From an uncultured Prevotellaceae bacterium (GTDB taxonomy: Bacteria; Bacteroidota; Bacteroidia; Bacteroidales; Bacteroidaceae), in contig CACXIP010000002.1 of assembly GCA_902767775.1 (NCBI GenBank), forward strand, positions 1 to 64,000: 64,000 bases of DNA. The letters are read 5' to 3'. Under the pieces are notes generated by a model that did not search any database, had not been told where the DNA came from, and saw only the letters and a list, made by a program, of their open reading frames with translations. The position numbers and the translations under genes were made by a program. Shown here piece by piece: positions 1 through 8,745 of the stretch (position 1 is the stretch's first letter; the number at the start of each line of letters is the position of its first letter).

Positions 1-57
1 AAGCCCGCCAGCGCCGATGGTACTGCAATGCAATGCGGGAGAGTAGGTCGCCGCCTC
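1..57 (+). rRNA. rrf: 5S ribosomal RNA, 3' end (partial)
   Basis: The first bases read GCCGATGGTACTGCAATGC followed by GGGAGAGTAGGTCGCCGCC, the conserved 3' end of a bacterial 5S rRNA. The 5' part lies outside the window. A strong terminator follows directly, so this is the end of an rRNA operon read left to right. The exact 3' base is uncertain by a few positions. Confidence 0.9.
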
Positions 58-65
58 CTTTTGAA

Positions 66-113
66 GCCCGGGCCCCTCTGGTCGTGAAGACCGAGGGGCT
101 CGGCATTTTTTTT
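66..113 (+). terminator. Terminator of the rRNA operon
   Basis: GC-rich hairpin: GCCCCTC and GGTC pair with GACC and GAGGGGC around a five-base loop, with additional outer pairs, followed by a run of eight or more T. It sits right behind the 5S rRNA. Confidence 0.85.
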
Positions 114-136
114 GTGTGCTGGCAGGACTCGCCTGC

Positions 137-211
137 CCGGATTTTCCGGATAATCCGGAATCTCCGGACATTCCGGTCTCTCCGGGTTATCCGGTTTTCC
201 GGTTTTTCTGG
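137..211. repeat. Tandem 9-base CCGG repeat array
   Basis: About eight imperfect copies of a 9-base unit CCGGNNNNT (for example CCGGATTTT, CCGGATAAT, CCGGAATCT, CCGGACATT, CCGGTCTCT). No gene is visible between the rRNA terminator and about position 300, so the array occupies a free stretch. The same unit recurs inside the gene at 46797-49145. It has no CRISPR layout, because unit and spacing are far too short. Confidence 0.8.
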
Positions 212-308
212 TTGTCTATCCATAGTTTCTAATTGTTAATAGTCTCTTGTAAAATCTTAAAAATCTTCAATATCGCCCGTTTTCTTATAGATATGAGGTT
301 TTTTTTCG

Positions 309-316
309 TACCTTTG
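309..316 (+). promoter_or_regulatory. Bacteroidota -7 box TACCTTTG
   Basis: TACCTTTG matches the TAnnTTTG element of Bacteroidota sigma-A promoters. Transcription should begin near 320. No clear TTTG is found 19-21 bases upstream, so the -33 side is weak. Confidence 0.55.
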
Positions 317-319
317 CAC

Positions 320-424
320 CGAGTTAAGTAAATGAACGGTTTTCCCTCATATTGTTAGGGGACGTTCAAAGTAGTAACAGGAGCCTTGGCGGTTGATTGT
401 CATTGTTTCGATAACCGCCTTTTT
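320..424 (+). ncRNA. Candidate small RNA or attenuated leader
   Basis: The stretch starts just after a TAnnTTTG promoter and ends at a hairpin (GGCGGTT at 388-394 with AACCGCC at 413-419) followed by TTTTT. That gives a transcript of about 105 bases with no credible reading frame. It lies 45 bases before the gene at 469. It may be an independent small RNA, or a leader whose hairpin attenuates the downstream gene. I do not recognise a known RNA family. Confidence 0.35.
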
Positions 425-468
425 AAAAATAATAAGGGATAATTTTCGTGGGCTCCATAAAATGATTT

Positions 469-888
469 ATGATGAAGACAGCATTGAAGTATGCATTTGC
501 AGTGATTGCTTTTCTTACAGTGACTAATTCCGCTTCCGCACAAGAATCTGATTATGATTGGAGTGATGTGGTGGATGCCATTATGATGGTGGAAAGCCGC
601 GGAAATGTCAATGCAAGAAATGGTATCTATTGCGGACCACTCCAGATTGCACCAGTTTTGGTGACTGAGGTCAACAACATTCTCAAAAGAAGAAACAGTT
701 CAAAGAGGTATTCTCTCAACGACCGTTTCAGCAAGCAAAAATCCAAGGAAATGTTCGTCATTATTCAGTCTTATTACAATCCGAAGAACAATGTCGAGCG
801 CGCCATCCGTATGTGGCAGGGAGGCATCAATTACAAAGTGGGGCGCACACAGCGCTATTTTGAGAAAGTGATGAGCTATCTCAACTAA
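469..888 (+). CDS. Small secreted lysozyme/transglycosylase-like protein
   Basis: A 139-residue protein with a clear signal peptide (hydrophobic stretch, then SASAQ at about 22-26). The mature part has an ESRGN motif at about 43-47, then CGPLQI at about 55-60, and AIRMWQGG near the end. This order (catalytic-looking Glu-Ser, then a GPLQI loop) resembles the SLT/goose-lysozyme fold that cleaves peptidoglycan, but the protein is shorter than typical transglycosylases. Two ATG codons stand side by side at 469 and 472; either may be used. It is a single-gene unit between a leader hairpin and a terminator. Activity on peptidoglycan is inference; an inactive relative is possible. Confidence 0.7.
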   Translation: MMKTALKYAFAVIAFLTVTNSASAQESDYDWSDVVDAIMMVESRGNVNARNGIYCGPLQIAPVLVTEVNNILKRRNSSKRYSLNDRFSKQKSKEMFVIIQSYYNPKNNVERAIRMWQGGINYKVGRTQRYFEKVMSYLN

Positions 889-913
889 GATGAAATCAAT
901 AGAATAAATAATA

Positions 914-942
914 AAAATCCGGGCCATTGACCCGGATTTTTT
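914..942 (+). terminator. Rho-independent terminator
   Basis: AATCCGGG pairs with CCCGGATT around CCATTGA, flanked by A-run and T-run. It ends the gene at 469-888 and may also act on the opposite strand for the convergent gene ending at 982. Confidence 0.85.
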
Positions 943-981
943 ATATGTGATGACTCAGCGTAAATGCTTGTCACTGCTATG

Positions 982-1941
982 TCATTTGATATGGCTTTCC
1001 TTAATGCTCCATTTGGAGGTGGTGATTGACTCGTTGCCCATTGCATTGATGTTGGAAACTACCTCACCAGACTTGAGCCATCCGTTTTTGAAAAAATCAT
1101 AGGTGCACTGGCGAGTGCCGTCTATTTTTATCATGCCGCCTTCAAGCACCATGTCGATATTCTCCTTGATGGCATCAGCCTGTTCTGGCATCATCTTTTC
1201 CAACTGTTCGATAATCAATTTCTTGATATCATCCTTGCTCATGTTGATGACACTTGAGGATTTCAGTGAATAAGTGTCCTTATTCTTGGATGAAGGAACA
1301 ACATATGTGGTCTTGAAACTGAAATTGTTCATTTTCTCATCAGTTACAGTACCAGTGGTAAATGTTTTGCCATAAAGAGATAAATGGTTGCCGGTGTTGT
1401 TGCTCAACGTTTCAATCATCTTCTCTTCCGTTATCTCATCCATAATGGCATCCCTGATACCGTCCCTGCTCAGTGGCATCGCTCCCATGGCTTCCTGATC
1501 CAGTCCCTCAAAGAGGGTGTTGACCATGTCGTCGATAAAAAGGTCTATTTTTTGTTTGATTTCTTCAAAGTTGTTGAGACGGATGATTTTCCCATCTTTA
1601 TCCGTGGTCAGTACTATGGGCTTGTCCACAAGAATCCTTTGTTGCATGGTTGAAATCTTTTTCGTAAGATCGTTCCCAATAGGCTTGGTGCTGTCCCATT
1701 TCAATGTGTTGACGGTGATGGTATAGCCATCCTTTCGGGCGTCGGTCACCTCATACTTGATTTCACCAACAAAACTGGCGGTGTCATTGCCTGCCATGGA
1801 TGACTGTTGAACGATAGACGATAGTATCTCATAAATCACATAGTCGCCTTTCGAAAACTTAGCTGTCACCTTCACCGAACCTTGGGCGAAGGTCATGACT
1901 GCCATGAGGATAGCAGTCGTCAAGCATAAACACTTTTTCAT
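982..1941 (-). CDS. Secreted protein of unknown function
   Basis: A 319-residue protein with signal peptide MKKCLCLTTAILMAVMTFAQ. The mature part is rich in beta-type sequence and polar residues and shows no catalytic motif I recognise; it resembles the periplasmic or outer-membrane DUF proteins common in Bacteroidales. An ATG 27 bases upstream would add nine residues before the signal peptide and overlap the end of proS, so the start at 1941 is chosen: it lies one base after the proS stop codon. The tight spacing implies co-transcription with proS, although no functional link is evident. Confidence 0.75.
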   Translation of the reverse strand: MKKCLCLTTAILMAVMTFAQGSVKVTAKFSKGDYVIYEILSSIVQQSSMAGNDTASFVGEIKYEVTDARKDGYTITVNTLKWDSTKPIGNDLTKKISTMQQRILVDKPIVLTTDKDGKIIRLNNFEEIKQKIDLFIDDMVNTLFEGLDQEAMGAMPLSRDGIRDAIMDEITEEKMIETLSNNTGNHLSLYGKTFTTGTVTDEKMNNFSFKTTYVVPSSKNKDTYSLKSSSVINMSKDDIKKLIIEQLEKMMPEQADAIKENIDMVLEGGMIKIDGTRQCTYDFFKNGWLKSGEVVSNINAMGNESITTSKWSIKESHIK

Positions 1942-1942
1942 A

Positions 1943-3424
1943 TTAATAACTTCTTGCAATAATGACACGTGCTACAGAAGGCTTCCCACTCACCATGTCG
2001 ATGCCGGGTGTCTGCTCCACACCGTTGGGCACACAGCGGATGGTGGCTTGGGTCTCCTCCTTGATGCGGGCTTCTGTCTCGGCAGTGCCGTCCCAGTGGC
2101 AAAGGAAGAAACCTCCGTCTTTCACCCGCTCTTTAAACTCTTCGTAATCGTCGCACTCGTAGATGCGCTCCTCCAGTCTTTGGCGTGCCTTTGCCAACAG
2201 ATTATGTTGGATGTCTTCCAACAGCTGCTCCACATACTCCACGATGCCGTCGATGCTGTGGGTCTCTTTCTCCAACGTGTCGCGGCGCATCACCTCGATG
2301 GTGCCGTTCTCAAGGTCGCGGCCACCCATCACCAGACGGACAGGAACACCCTTGAGCTCATAGTCGGCAAACTTGAAGCCAGGGCGCTTGTTGTCTGAAT
2401 CATCATATTTCACGGCAATGCCTGCTGCTCGGAGAGCTGCAATCACAGGTTGCAGACGGGCACTGATGGCTTCCAGCTGCTCGCTGCCCTTGGTTATCGG
2501 CACAATCACAACCTGTATCGGTGCGAGACGAGGAGGCAGCACAAGGCCATTGTCGTCAGAATGCGTCATGATAAGTGCTCCAATCAGGCGGGTGGAGACA
2601 CCCCAAGAGGTGGCCCAAACATACTCAGGCTTATTGTCTTTGTTGAGATAGGTCACCTCGAAAGCCTTGGCAAAGTTCTGACCTAAGAAATGGGAGGTGC
2701 CGCTTTGGAGTGCCTTGCCATCCTGCATCATCGCCTCGATGGTGTATGTGTCGAGGGCACCGGCAAAACGCTCTGTCTCGCTCTTCACGCCCTGGACGAC
2801 AGGCATTGCCATCCATTCTTCGGCAAACTGTGCATAGACACGAAGCATCTGCTTGGCTTCTGCCTCGGCTTCCTCACGGGTGGCATGGGCCGTGTGACCT
2901 TCTTGCCACAAGAACTCGGATGTGCGGAGGAAAGGACGGGTACGCATCTCCCAACGCATCACATTGCACCACTGGTTGCACATCAGAGGAAGGTCGCGCC
3001 AAGAGTGAATCCAATTCTTATAGGTGTTCCATATAATGGTTTCTGATGTAGGACGCACAATCAGTTCTTCCTCAAGTTTGGCGGCAGGGTCAACCTCAAC
3101 ACCGCTTTTGTCTTCTTTGGCACGGAGACGATAATGGGTGACCACTGCACATTCCTTGGCAAATCCTTCTACATGCTCTGCCTCGCGGGAAAGGAAGGAT
3201 TTGGGGATAAGCAAAGGGAAATAAGCATTTTGTGCACCAGTTTCCTTAAACATCTTGTCAAGTTGCGACTGCATCTTCTCCCAAATGGCGTAGCCGTATG
3301 GCTTGATTACCATGCAGCCACGTACGGCAGATTGCTCTGCAAGGTCGGCCTTGACAACTAAATCATTGTACCATTGACTGTAATTCTCAGACCGTTTGGT
3401 CAAATCTTTCAATTCTTTTGCCAT
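1943..3424 (-). CDS. proS: Prolyl-tRNA synthetase, archaeal/eukaryotic type
   Basis: 493 residues. It charges tRNA-Pro with proline in the cytoplasm. Class II motifs are visible: [10 protein letters not shown] near residue 70, the [10 protein letters not shown] block (motif 2 region) near 123-132, [24 protein letters not shown] near 155-180, and the C-terminal anticodon-binding and zinc-type extension ending RVIIARSY. The length and the lack of an inserted editing domain match the type 3 (short) ProRS found in Bacteroidota. It has a canonical promoter, with TTTG, 20 bases and TAACTTTG on the minus strand. The secreted protein at 982 follows after one base. Confidence 0.97.
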   Translation of the reverse strand: MAKELKDLTKRSENYSQWYNDLVVKADLAEQSAVRGCMVIKPYGYAIWEKMQSQLDKMFKETGAQNAYFPLLIPKSFLSREAEHVEGFAKECAVVTHYRLRAKEDKSGVEVDPAAKLEEELIVRPTSETIIWNTYKNWIHSWRDLPLMCNQWCNVMRWEMRTRPFLRTSEFLWQEGHTAHATREEAEAEAKQMLRVYAQFAEEWMAMPVVQGVKSETERFAGALDTYTIEAMMQDGKALQSGTSHFLGQNFAKAFEVTYLNKDNKPEYVWATSWGVSTRLIGALIMTHSDDNGLVLPPRLAPIQVVIVPITKGSEQLEAISARLQPVIAALRAAGIAVKYDDSDNKRPGFKFADYELKGVPVRLVMGGRDLENGTIEVMRRDTLEKETHSIDGIVEYVEQLLEDIQHNLLAKARQRLEERIYECDDYEEFKERVKDGGFFLCHWDGTAETEARIKEETQATIRCVPNGVEQTPGIDMVSGKPSVARVIIARSY

Positions 3425-3452
3425 TGTATTTCTTCATTTGAATAATTGCGCA

Positions 3453-3484
3453 CAAAGTTACGAATAAACGAGTGAAAAGCCAAA
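3453..3484 (-). promoter_or_regulatory. Promoter of proS
   Basis: On the minus strand TTTG (3484-3481), a 20-base spacer and TAACTTTG (3460-3453) match the Bacteroidota consensus. The -33 element lies inside the 38-base palindromic repeat described next. Confidence 0.75.
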
Positions 3485-3577
3485 TGAAATTTGTCTTTTC
3501 CGAGTTCGAGTAACTTCGGCGACAGCCAAAGTGTCCCCGACGAGTGAAAAGCCAAATGAAATTTGTCTTTTCCGAGT
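3468..3577. repeat. Two copies of a 38-bp palindromic direct repeat
   Basis: Copies at 3468-3505 and 3540-3577 are identical over 38 bases. Each contains an inverted repeat: GAAAAG, C, CAAAT, GAA, ATTTG, T, CTTTTC. Between them is a second element, CGAGTAACTTCGGCGACAGC plus CAAA (3507-3530), which appears again at 3703-3726. The 488-base gap between proS and the OmpA gene is made largely of these elements and of the hairpin at 3622-3683. Confidence 0.8.
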
Positions 3578-3621
3578 AACGGATTGGGCAACACACAAAA
3601 TGAAGCCCCGAATATCAATAT

Positions 3622-3683
3622 CAACACAGAGGCACAGAGATACAGATTTTTTATTTTTCTCTGTGTCTTTGTATCTCTGTGTT
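3622..3683. repeat. Imperfect inverted repeat, CACAGAG type
   Basis: CAACACAGAG on the left pairs with CTCTGTGTTG on the right, and inner CACAGAGA blocks pair again, around an AT-rich centre. The sequence resembles the low-complexity CACAGAG repeats scattered in many bacterial genomes. No gene is seen here. Confidence 0.55.
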
Positions 3684-3702
3684 GTATTTATATATGATAG
3701 TG

Positions 3703-3726
3703 CGAGTAACTTCGGCGACAGCCAAA
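3703..3726. repeat. Second copy of a 24-bp intergenic element
   Basis: CGAGTAACTTCGGCGACAGC followed by CAAA is identical to 3507-3530. It is a solo copy, lacking the neighbouring 38-base palindrome. Confidence 0.7.
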
Positions 3727-3800
3727 TCAAGTACGGATAGAAACCATTTGTCGCCATTTTATGGCGCATTTGGTAAAAAAAACAAAATTTTAATTATTTA

Positions 3801-3834
3801 TTTTGCTACCACATTATTTTTATACTATCTTTGC
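3801..3834 (+). promoter_or_regulatory. Promoter of the OmpA-like lipoprotein gene
   Basis: TTTTG (3801-3805), a 20-base spacer and TATCTTTGC (3826-3834) form a canonical Bacteroidota promoter. Transcription should start near 3838, leaving a 5' leader of about 75 bases. Confidence 0.75.
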
Positions 3835-3912
3835 AACATCAATGCAAGACGGTGATAGCCTATTTGCGTTATATGTTAGATTTAAAATTTTTACTAACTA
3901 AATCGTATAATT

Positions 3913-4599
3913 ATGAAAAAAATGAATTTTGCTGCATACGTGATGTGTGCACTTATGTTTGTTGGTTGTAGTACTAATGCGGGAACAGGCAGTCTGCTTG
4001 GTGCAGGCGGTGGCGCTGTCCTGGGTGGTGTAATCGGACAACTTATTGGAAAGAACACCAAGAGCACAGCTATCGGTGCTGCTATCGGAACAGCTGTTGG
4101 TACAACTGCTGGCGCACTCATCGGAAAGCACATGGACAAGGTGAAGGCTAAGGCTGCTGCTGTGGAGAATGCTCAGGTATCAGAGGTGACCGACCAGAAT
4201 GGTCTTACCGCTGTTAAGGTGGCTTTCGACGGTGGTATCCTCTTCGATCATGCCAAGTATGCCCTCAAGCCCAATGTGAAGACTGCACTGACCAAGTTTG
4301 CCAATATGCTGAAGTCAGAGCCTCAGCTGCTTATCGACATCCAGGGACATACCGACAGCACTGGTTCTGATAAGGTTAACTATCCGCTGTCAGAGAACCG
4401 TGCTCAGGCTGTTGCCAACTACCTGGTTAGCTGCGGTGTTCCTTCTTCACAGTTCCAGAATGTCTCTGGTTTTGGTCCCTCACAGCCCGTTGCTGACAAT
4501 GGTACAGTAGAAGGACGTGCACAGAACCGCCGCGTGGAGGTCTACATGTATGCCAGCCAGGCTATGATTGATGCTGCCAACAACGGTACACTCCAGTAA
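3913..4599 (+). CDS. OmpA-family lipoprotein with glycine zipper
   Basis: 228 residues. A lipobox (FVGC, Cys near 19) predicts lipid anchoring. Residues about 25-75 form a glycine zipper (repeated GGxxG, IGAAIGTAVG), a segment that inserts in or associates with membrane. Residues about 100-215 are an OmpA C-terminal domain: GHTDSTG, then LSENRAQAVANYL and NRRVEVYM, the peptidoglycan-binding signature with the conserved Asp and Arg. It likely tethers the outer membrane to the cell wall. It has its own strong promoter and a perfect terminator, so it is a monocistronic, probably abundant protein. Confidence 0.92.
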   Translation: MKKMNFAAYVMCALMFVGCSTNAGTGSLLGAGGGAVLGGVIGQLIGKNTKSTAIGAAIGTAVGTTAGALIGKHMDKVKAKAAAVENAQVSEVTDQNGLTAVKVAFDGGILFDHAKYALKPNVKTALTKFANMLKSEPQLLIDIQGHTDSTGSDKVNYPLSENRAQAVANYLVSCGVPSSQFQNVSGFGPSQPVADNGTVEGRAQNRRVEVYMYASQAMIDAANNGTLQ

Positions 4600-4624
4600 T
4601 CATCACAACTATCGTTGAAATATC

Positions 4625-4655
4625 AGAGGGCGGATAAGGCATCCGCCCTCTTTTT
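4625..4655 (+). terminator. Strong terminator after the OmpA-like gene
   Basis: AGAGGGCGGAT pairs perfectly with ATCCGCCCTCT around AAGGC and is followed by T-run. Confidence 0.93.
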
Positions 4656-4730
4656 ACCATTCGTTGATGCCACTATACATTATATTATTATAACTTACTT
4701 CATTTTTTTCATCATTATTTCAATAGGCAG

Positions 4731-5474
4731 ATGTTTGTTTTTAGATGGTTGTTGCGTGCAGTGAAATGGTTGTTGCTCTTTTTCTTCTCTTCCACCATTC
4801 TGGCAGTTGTGGCTTATCGTTTCATACCTGTTCCCCTCACACCACTGATGCTCATTAGGTGTGTGGAGCAGATGAAAAATGGAAAGGAGATAAAATTGCA
4901 TCATGATTGGGAATCCTTGGAGAATATATCACCTCATCTTCCAGTGGCTGTGATGGCAAGCGAGGATCAGCTTTTCCTCAAGCATAATGGTTTCGATACA
5001 GAAGCCATCAAGAAAGCTTACGAACATAATAAGAAAAAGAATTCCAAATTGATGGGGGGAAGCAGCATCACACAGCAGACTGCCAAAAATGTGTTTCTCT
5101 GGCACGGACAGAACATAGTACGCAAAGGACTTGAGGCGTATTTCACAGTCTTGATGGAACTCTTCTGGAGCAAGCAGAGAATTATGGAGGTGTATCTCAA
5201 CTCAATAGAGATGGGCGACGGCATCTATGGGGCTGAGGCGGTGGCTCAGGACCATTTCGGAAAGAGCGCTGCCCAATTGTCACGTTCTGAATGTGCACTC
5301 ATTGCAGCCACATTACCCAATCCTCTGCAAAGAAATTCTCAGCACCCAACCAGTTTCTTGCTCAGGCGCCAGAAACAAATCGAGCATCAGATGAAATTTA
5401 TTCCTTCTTTTCCAAAAGAAGGGGAGGATTATGACCCCAACACCACGTCAGGGGGTGTCTATCATAAGAAATAA
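4731..5474 (+). CDS. mtgA: Monofunctional peptidoglycan glycosyltransferase
   Basis: 247 residues, family GT51. It polymerises lipid II into glycan strands at the outer face of the inner membrane. One N-terminal transmembrane helix (about 8-29) precedes the GT51 domain: ASEDQLFLKHNGFD with the catalytic Glu near 78, GGSSITQQTAKNVFLW near 105-120, and KQRIMEVYLNSIEMGDGIYG near 143-163. There is no transpeptidase domain, and the length is typical of MtgA. It heads a rightward run with uvrD (9-base gap), cysE and vsr. No TAnnTTTG box was found just upstream. Confidence 0.94.
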   Translation: MFVFRWLLRAVKWLLLFFFSSTILAVVAYRFIPVPLTPLMLIRCVEQMKNGKEIKLHHDWESLENISPHLPVAVMASEDQLFLKHNGFDTEAIKKAYEHNKKKNSKLMGGSSITQQTAKNVFLWHGQNIVRKGLEAYFTVLMELFWSKQRIMEVYLNSIEMGDGIYGAEAVAQDHFGKSAAQLSRSECALIAATLPNPLQRNSQHPTSFLLRRQKQIEHQMKFIPSFPKEGEDYDPNTTSGGVYHKK

Positions 5475-5483
5475 TTACAAGTA

Positions 5484-7817
5484 ATGGCTTCGACCAATCA
5501 GATTCTTGAACAGTTGAATGACAGCCAGCAGAGGGCTGTGAAATATTGCGAAGGTGCCTCACTGGTGATTGCCGGCGCAGGGTCGGGCAAGACAAGGGTG
5601 CTCACCTATAAGATTGCATATCTCATACAGGAGAAGGGCTATCTGCCATGGAACATCCTTGCCCTGACTTTCACCAATAAGGCAGCAGATGAGATGAAAC
5701 AGAGGATTGCCCGGCTGGTGGGGGAGGAGTGTGCTGCCCGGCTAAATATGGGAACTTTTCATAGTGTGTTTGCACGCATCCTCAGGGTAGAAGCCGAGTA
5801 TATTGGATATCGCTCCAACTATACCATTTACGATGAGTCTGACTCACGCACGCTTATCAAGAATATCATCAAGGACTTGAAACTTGATGAGTCAAAATAC
5901 AAACCTGCTGCAGTGGGCAACTTCATCTCATTGGCAAAGAATCATTTGATTACTGCAGAAATGTATGCTGAAGACAGGGCGGCATTAGAGCGTGACAGGT
6001 CTGCGGGGATGCCTGCCATCCATCAGGTGTATACTATATATGCTCAAAGATGCAGATTGGCCAACGCCATGGATTTCGATGACTTGTTGCTCAACACCTA
6101 CTTGCTGTTCAGTACCAACGAGGAAATTCGCAAGAAATATGTGCAAAGGTTTGAGTATTTGCTTGTGGACGAGTATCAGGATACCAACTATGCGCAACAG
6201 CAAATAGTTTATCTCCTTACCAAGGAGAGGCAGCATGTGTGCGTGGTGGGCGACGATGCCCAAAGCATCTATGCCTTCAGGGGGGCTAACATTGACAACA
6301 TACTGGGATTCCAACAACTTTATCATAATACCCAACTCTTCAAACTGGAGCGCAACTATAGGTCCACACAGCGTATCGTCAATGCGGCCAACAGCCTCAT
6401 CAGACATAACGAAAGACAAATCCACAAGGATGTCTACAGCAAGAATGATGAAGGGGAACCGCTTGTCTATTTTCCGCTTTACAGCGACAAGGAGGAAACT
6501 GTGGTGGTGAGCAAGCACATCAGACGTATTAAAAAGGAGGAAAACTGCTCCTATAGCGACTTCGCCATCCTTTACCGCACCAACTCTCAAAGCCGCACTT
6601 TTGAGGAACAGCTGCGCAAGGACAATATCCCATACCGCATCTTTGGAGGATTGAGCTTCTATCAGCGCAAGGAAATCAAGGATGTCATTGCTTATTTCAG
6701 ACTGGTGGTTAATCCAGATGATGAGGAAGCACTGAGAAGGGTTATCAATTATCCTTCACGTGGCATCGGAAATGTCACCGTGGGAAAAATGCTTGATGCT
6801 GCACATCAAAATGGGGTCAGCATGTGGGGAGCTATGACCACGATGACGGCTCCAGAGTTGTCGCTGAGCAATGCAACATGGGGCAAAGTACAAAATTTTG
6901 TCCAACTCATCAAATCATTCATTGACAGAAATGCTGCCGAGGATGTCTTTACCCTCGGCTACGATATCATCAAGTTGACAGGTATTGCCCAGGACTTGGC
7001 AGGAGATAATTCACCAGAGGGACTGACAAGAAAGGAAAACCTTGAGGAACTGCTCAACGCGATGAAGGATTTTGTGGATGTCCACCGTGAGGAGGAAGGA
7101 GAGGACGGTATCCGGATGGCTGATTACCTGCAGGAGGTGTCGCTGCTCACCGACCTTGATGGCGGTGGGGATGATGCCGACGACCAAGAGGGGAGGGTGG
7201 CACTGATGACTGTGCATGGGGCGAAAGGCTTGGAGTTCCCCACCGTGTTCATCGTCGGCATGGAGGAGAATATCTTTCCCAGTCCGATGTCGACCAATTC
7301 GGCAAGAGAACTCGAGGAGGAGCGACGTCTGCTGTATGTCGCCATCACACGGGCTGAAAGACATTGCTTTCTCACCAGCGTACAAAACCGCATGAGATAT
7401 GGGCGCATGGAGTTCAATCCCCGCAGCCGATTTCTTAGAGACATCGACCCTCAGTACATGAGAGTCTCAGCAGGGGGCAATGAAGAAATGGGAAAAGACG
7501 TGTGGCACCGAAGACCACAGCAGAGACAGTGGTTGCAAAACGCCAATCCTGTGGCAACGCAGTTCAGGGCAGACCCCAGAAAAAGAGATGTTCCACCGAG
7601 GCATCCAGAACCTCCTGTCAGTGTGTTCCCCACACCGTCGGCGCCAACGGCTGGACTTCGTGAGGGTTGTATCATTGAGCATCAGCGTTTCGGAATAGGT
7701 AAGGTGGTCAAACTCGAAGGAACGGGTGAGAATCTGAAGGCTACTGTCTCTTTCCGAAATGCAGGAACCAAGCAACTGCTGGTGAAGTTCGCCAAATTTA
7801 CCATAATCGATAATTGA
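5484..7817 (+). CDS. uvrD: UvrD/PcrA-type DNA helicase
   Basis: 777 residues, superfamily 1A 3'-5' helicase for DNA repair and removal of RecA or stalled complexes. Visible motifs: Q motif LNDSQQRAV and Walker A GAGSGKTRVLTYK near 31-44, LTFTNKAADEM, GTFHSVFARIL, LLVDEYQDTN (motif II), VGDDAQSIYAFRGA (III), LERNYRS (IV), TVHGAKGLEFPTVF (V) and RLLYVAITRAE (VI). The C-terminus has the small PcrA/UvrD tail, EHQRFGIGKVV, that binds RNA polymerase in known members. Length and domain order are normal. Start chosen at the ATG 9 bases after mtgA. Confidence 0.95.
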   Translation: MASTNQILEQLNDSQQRAVKYCEGASLVIAGAGSGKTRVLTYKIAYLIQEKGYLPWNILALTFTNKAADEMKQRIARLVGEECAARLNMGTFHSVFARILRVEAEYIGYRSNYTIYDESDSRTLIKNIIKDLKLDESKYKPAAVGNFISLAKNHLITAEMYAEDRAALERDRSAGMPAIHQVYTIYAQRCRLANAMDFDDLLLNTYLLFSTNEEIRKKYVQRFEYLLVDEYQDTNYAQQQIVYLLTKERQHVCVVGDDAQSIYAFRGANIDNILGFQQLYHNTQLFKLERNYRSTQRIVNAANSLIRHNERQIHKDVYSKNDEGEPLVYFPLYSDKEETVVVSKHIRRIKKEENCSYSDFAILYRTNSQSRTFEEQLRKDNIPYRIFGGLSFYQRKEIKDVIAYFRLVVNPDDEEALRRVINYPSRGIGNVTVGKMLDAAHQNGVSMWGAMTTMTAPELSLSNATWGKVQNFVQLIKSFIDRNAAEDVFTLGYDIIKLTGIAQDLAGDNSPEGLTRKENLEELLNAMKDFVDVHREEEGEDGIRMADYLQEVSLLTDLDGGGDDADDQEGRVALMTVHGAKGLEFPTVFIVGMEENIFPSPMSTNSARELEEERRLLYVAITRAERHCFLTSVQNRMRYGRMEFNPRSRFLRDIDPQYMRVSAGGNEEMGKDVWHRRPQQRQWLQNANPVATQFRADPRKRDVPPRHPEPPVSVFPTPSAPTAGLREGCIIEHQRFGIGKVVKLEGTGENLKATVSFRNAGTKQLLVKFAKFTIIDN

Positions 7818-7842
7818 ATAATCATCAAACAGAAAAAAGACG

Positions 7843-8736
7843 ATGTCAAAAGAATTATTGAAGAAAAATATTGCGTTGTTGTCTGAGATGACTCCCGGCG
7901 ACAGACTTGTTATGCCCAACCAACAACCACAGCTGCCTTCTGTGCAGGCAATGTGTGAGATTGTCGCACTCGTCAAGGACATTGTCTTCCCTGCCTATTT
8001 CGACGACAGGCAGGGCGACACGATGTACCGGGAATACCACATCGGAGTGAAGGTGGAAAGATTGAGCGTATTGCTTTGTGAACAAATCGCACTGGCTCTG
8101 CTTTTCGAGAACAGCAATGACTCAGATGTGAAGGAAAAAGCACAAGAGGGTATGATGAAATTCATCAATGCCCTGCCGGAAATCAAGAGAATGCTATATA
8201 CCGATGTCGAGGCTATTTATGACAACGATCCTGCTGTGCATAGCTATAGTGAGGTCATTTTCTGTTATCCCGTCGTGCAGGCCATGCTGCATTATCGTGT
8301 GGCTCACCAACTCCATATGATGGGACTGCCTATCCTGCCACGTATCCTCACCGAGAGGGCTCATTCATCAACAGGAATAGATATACATCCCGGAGCGCAG
8401 ATAGGCGAATATTTCGCCATTGATCACGGTACAGGAGTGGTGATAGGAGAAACTTGCATTATCGGAAACCATGTGACCATCTATCAGGGAGTGACATTAG
8501 GCGCCAAAAACTTCCAAATCGATGACAACGGACGGCCGGTCAATGTGCCGAGACACCCAATTATAGGTGATCATGTCACCATATATGCCAATTCCACCAT
8601 CCTCGGACGCATCACCATTGGAAACAACACGGTGATTGGAGGAAACATCTGGCTCACACATAGTGTTCCTCCAGGGTCGAGGATACTGCAAAGCAAGGCA
8701 CTCGACGTATCCTTCACTGGAGGATTGGGAATCTAA
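7843..8736 (+). CDS. cysE: Serine O-acetyltransferase
   Basis: 297 residues. It transfers acetyl from acetyl-CoA to L-serine, the first step of cysteine synthesis. The N-terminal helical region (about 1-160) includes YPVVQAMLHYRVAHQLH, and the C-terminal left-handed beta-helix shows hexapeptide turns: STGIDIHPGAQIGEYFAIDHGTG, VVIGETCIIGNHVTIYQGVTLGAK and HPIIGDHVTIYANSTILGRITIG. The His of IDHGTG and the following Asp region are the active site in the family. It lies 25 bases behind uvrD and 9 bases before vsr, so all are probably co-transcribed; a functional link to repair is not evident. Confidence 0.93.
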   Translation: MSKELLKKNIALLSEMTPGDRLVMPNQQPQLPSVQAMCEIVALVKDIVFPAYFDDRQGDTMYREYHIGVKVERLSVLLCEQIALALLFENSNDSDVKEKAQEGMMKFINALPEIKRMLYTDVEAIYDNDPAVHSYSEVIFCYPVVQAMLHYRVAHQLHMMGLPILPRILTERAHSSTGIDIHPGAQIGEYFAIDHGTGVVIGETCIIGNHVTIYQGVTLGAKNFQIDDNGRPVNVPRHPIIGDHVTIYANSTILGRITIGNNTVIGGNIWLTHSVPPGSRILQSKALDVSFTGGLGI

Positions 8737-8745
8737 GAGCACAAC

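Noticed and set aside
137-211. CRISPR array
   Set aside because: The repeat unit is 9 bases with no unique spacers and there are no cas genes in the window.
3531-3769. Small proteins in the repeat-rich gap before the OmpA-like gene
   Set aside because: All frames here are made of the repeats themselves and have no start signals or sensible composition.
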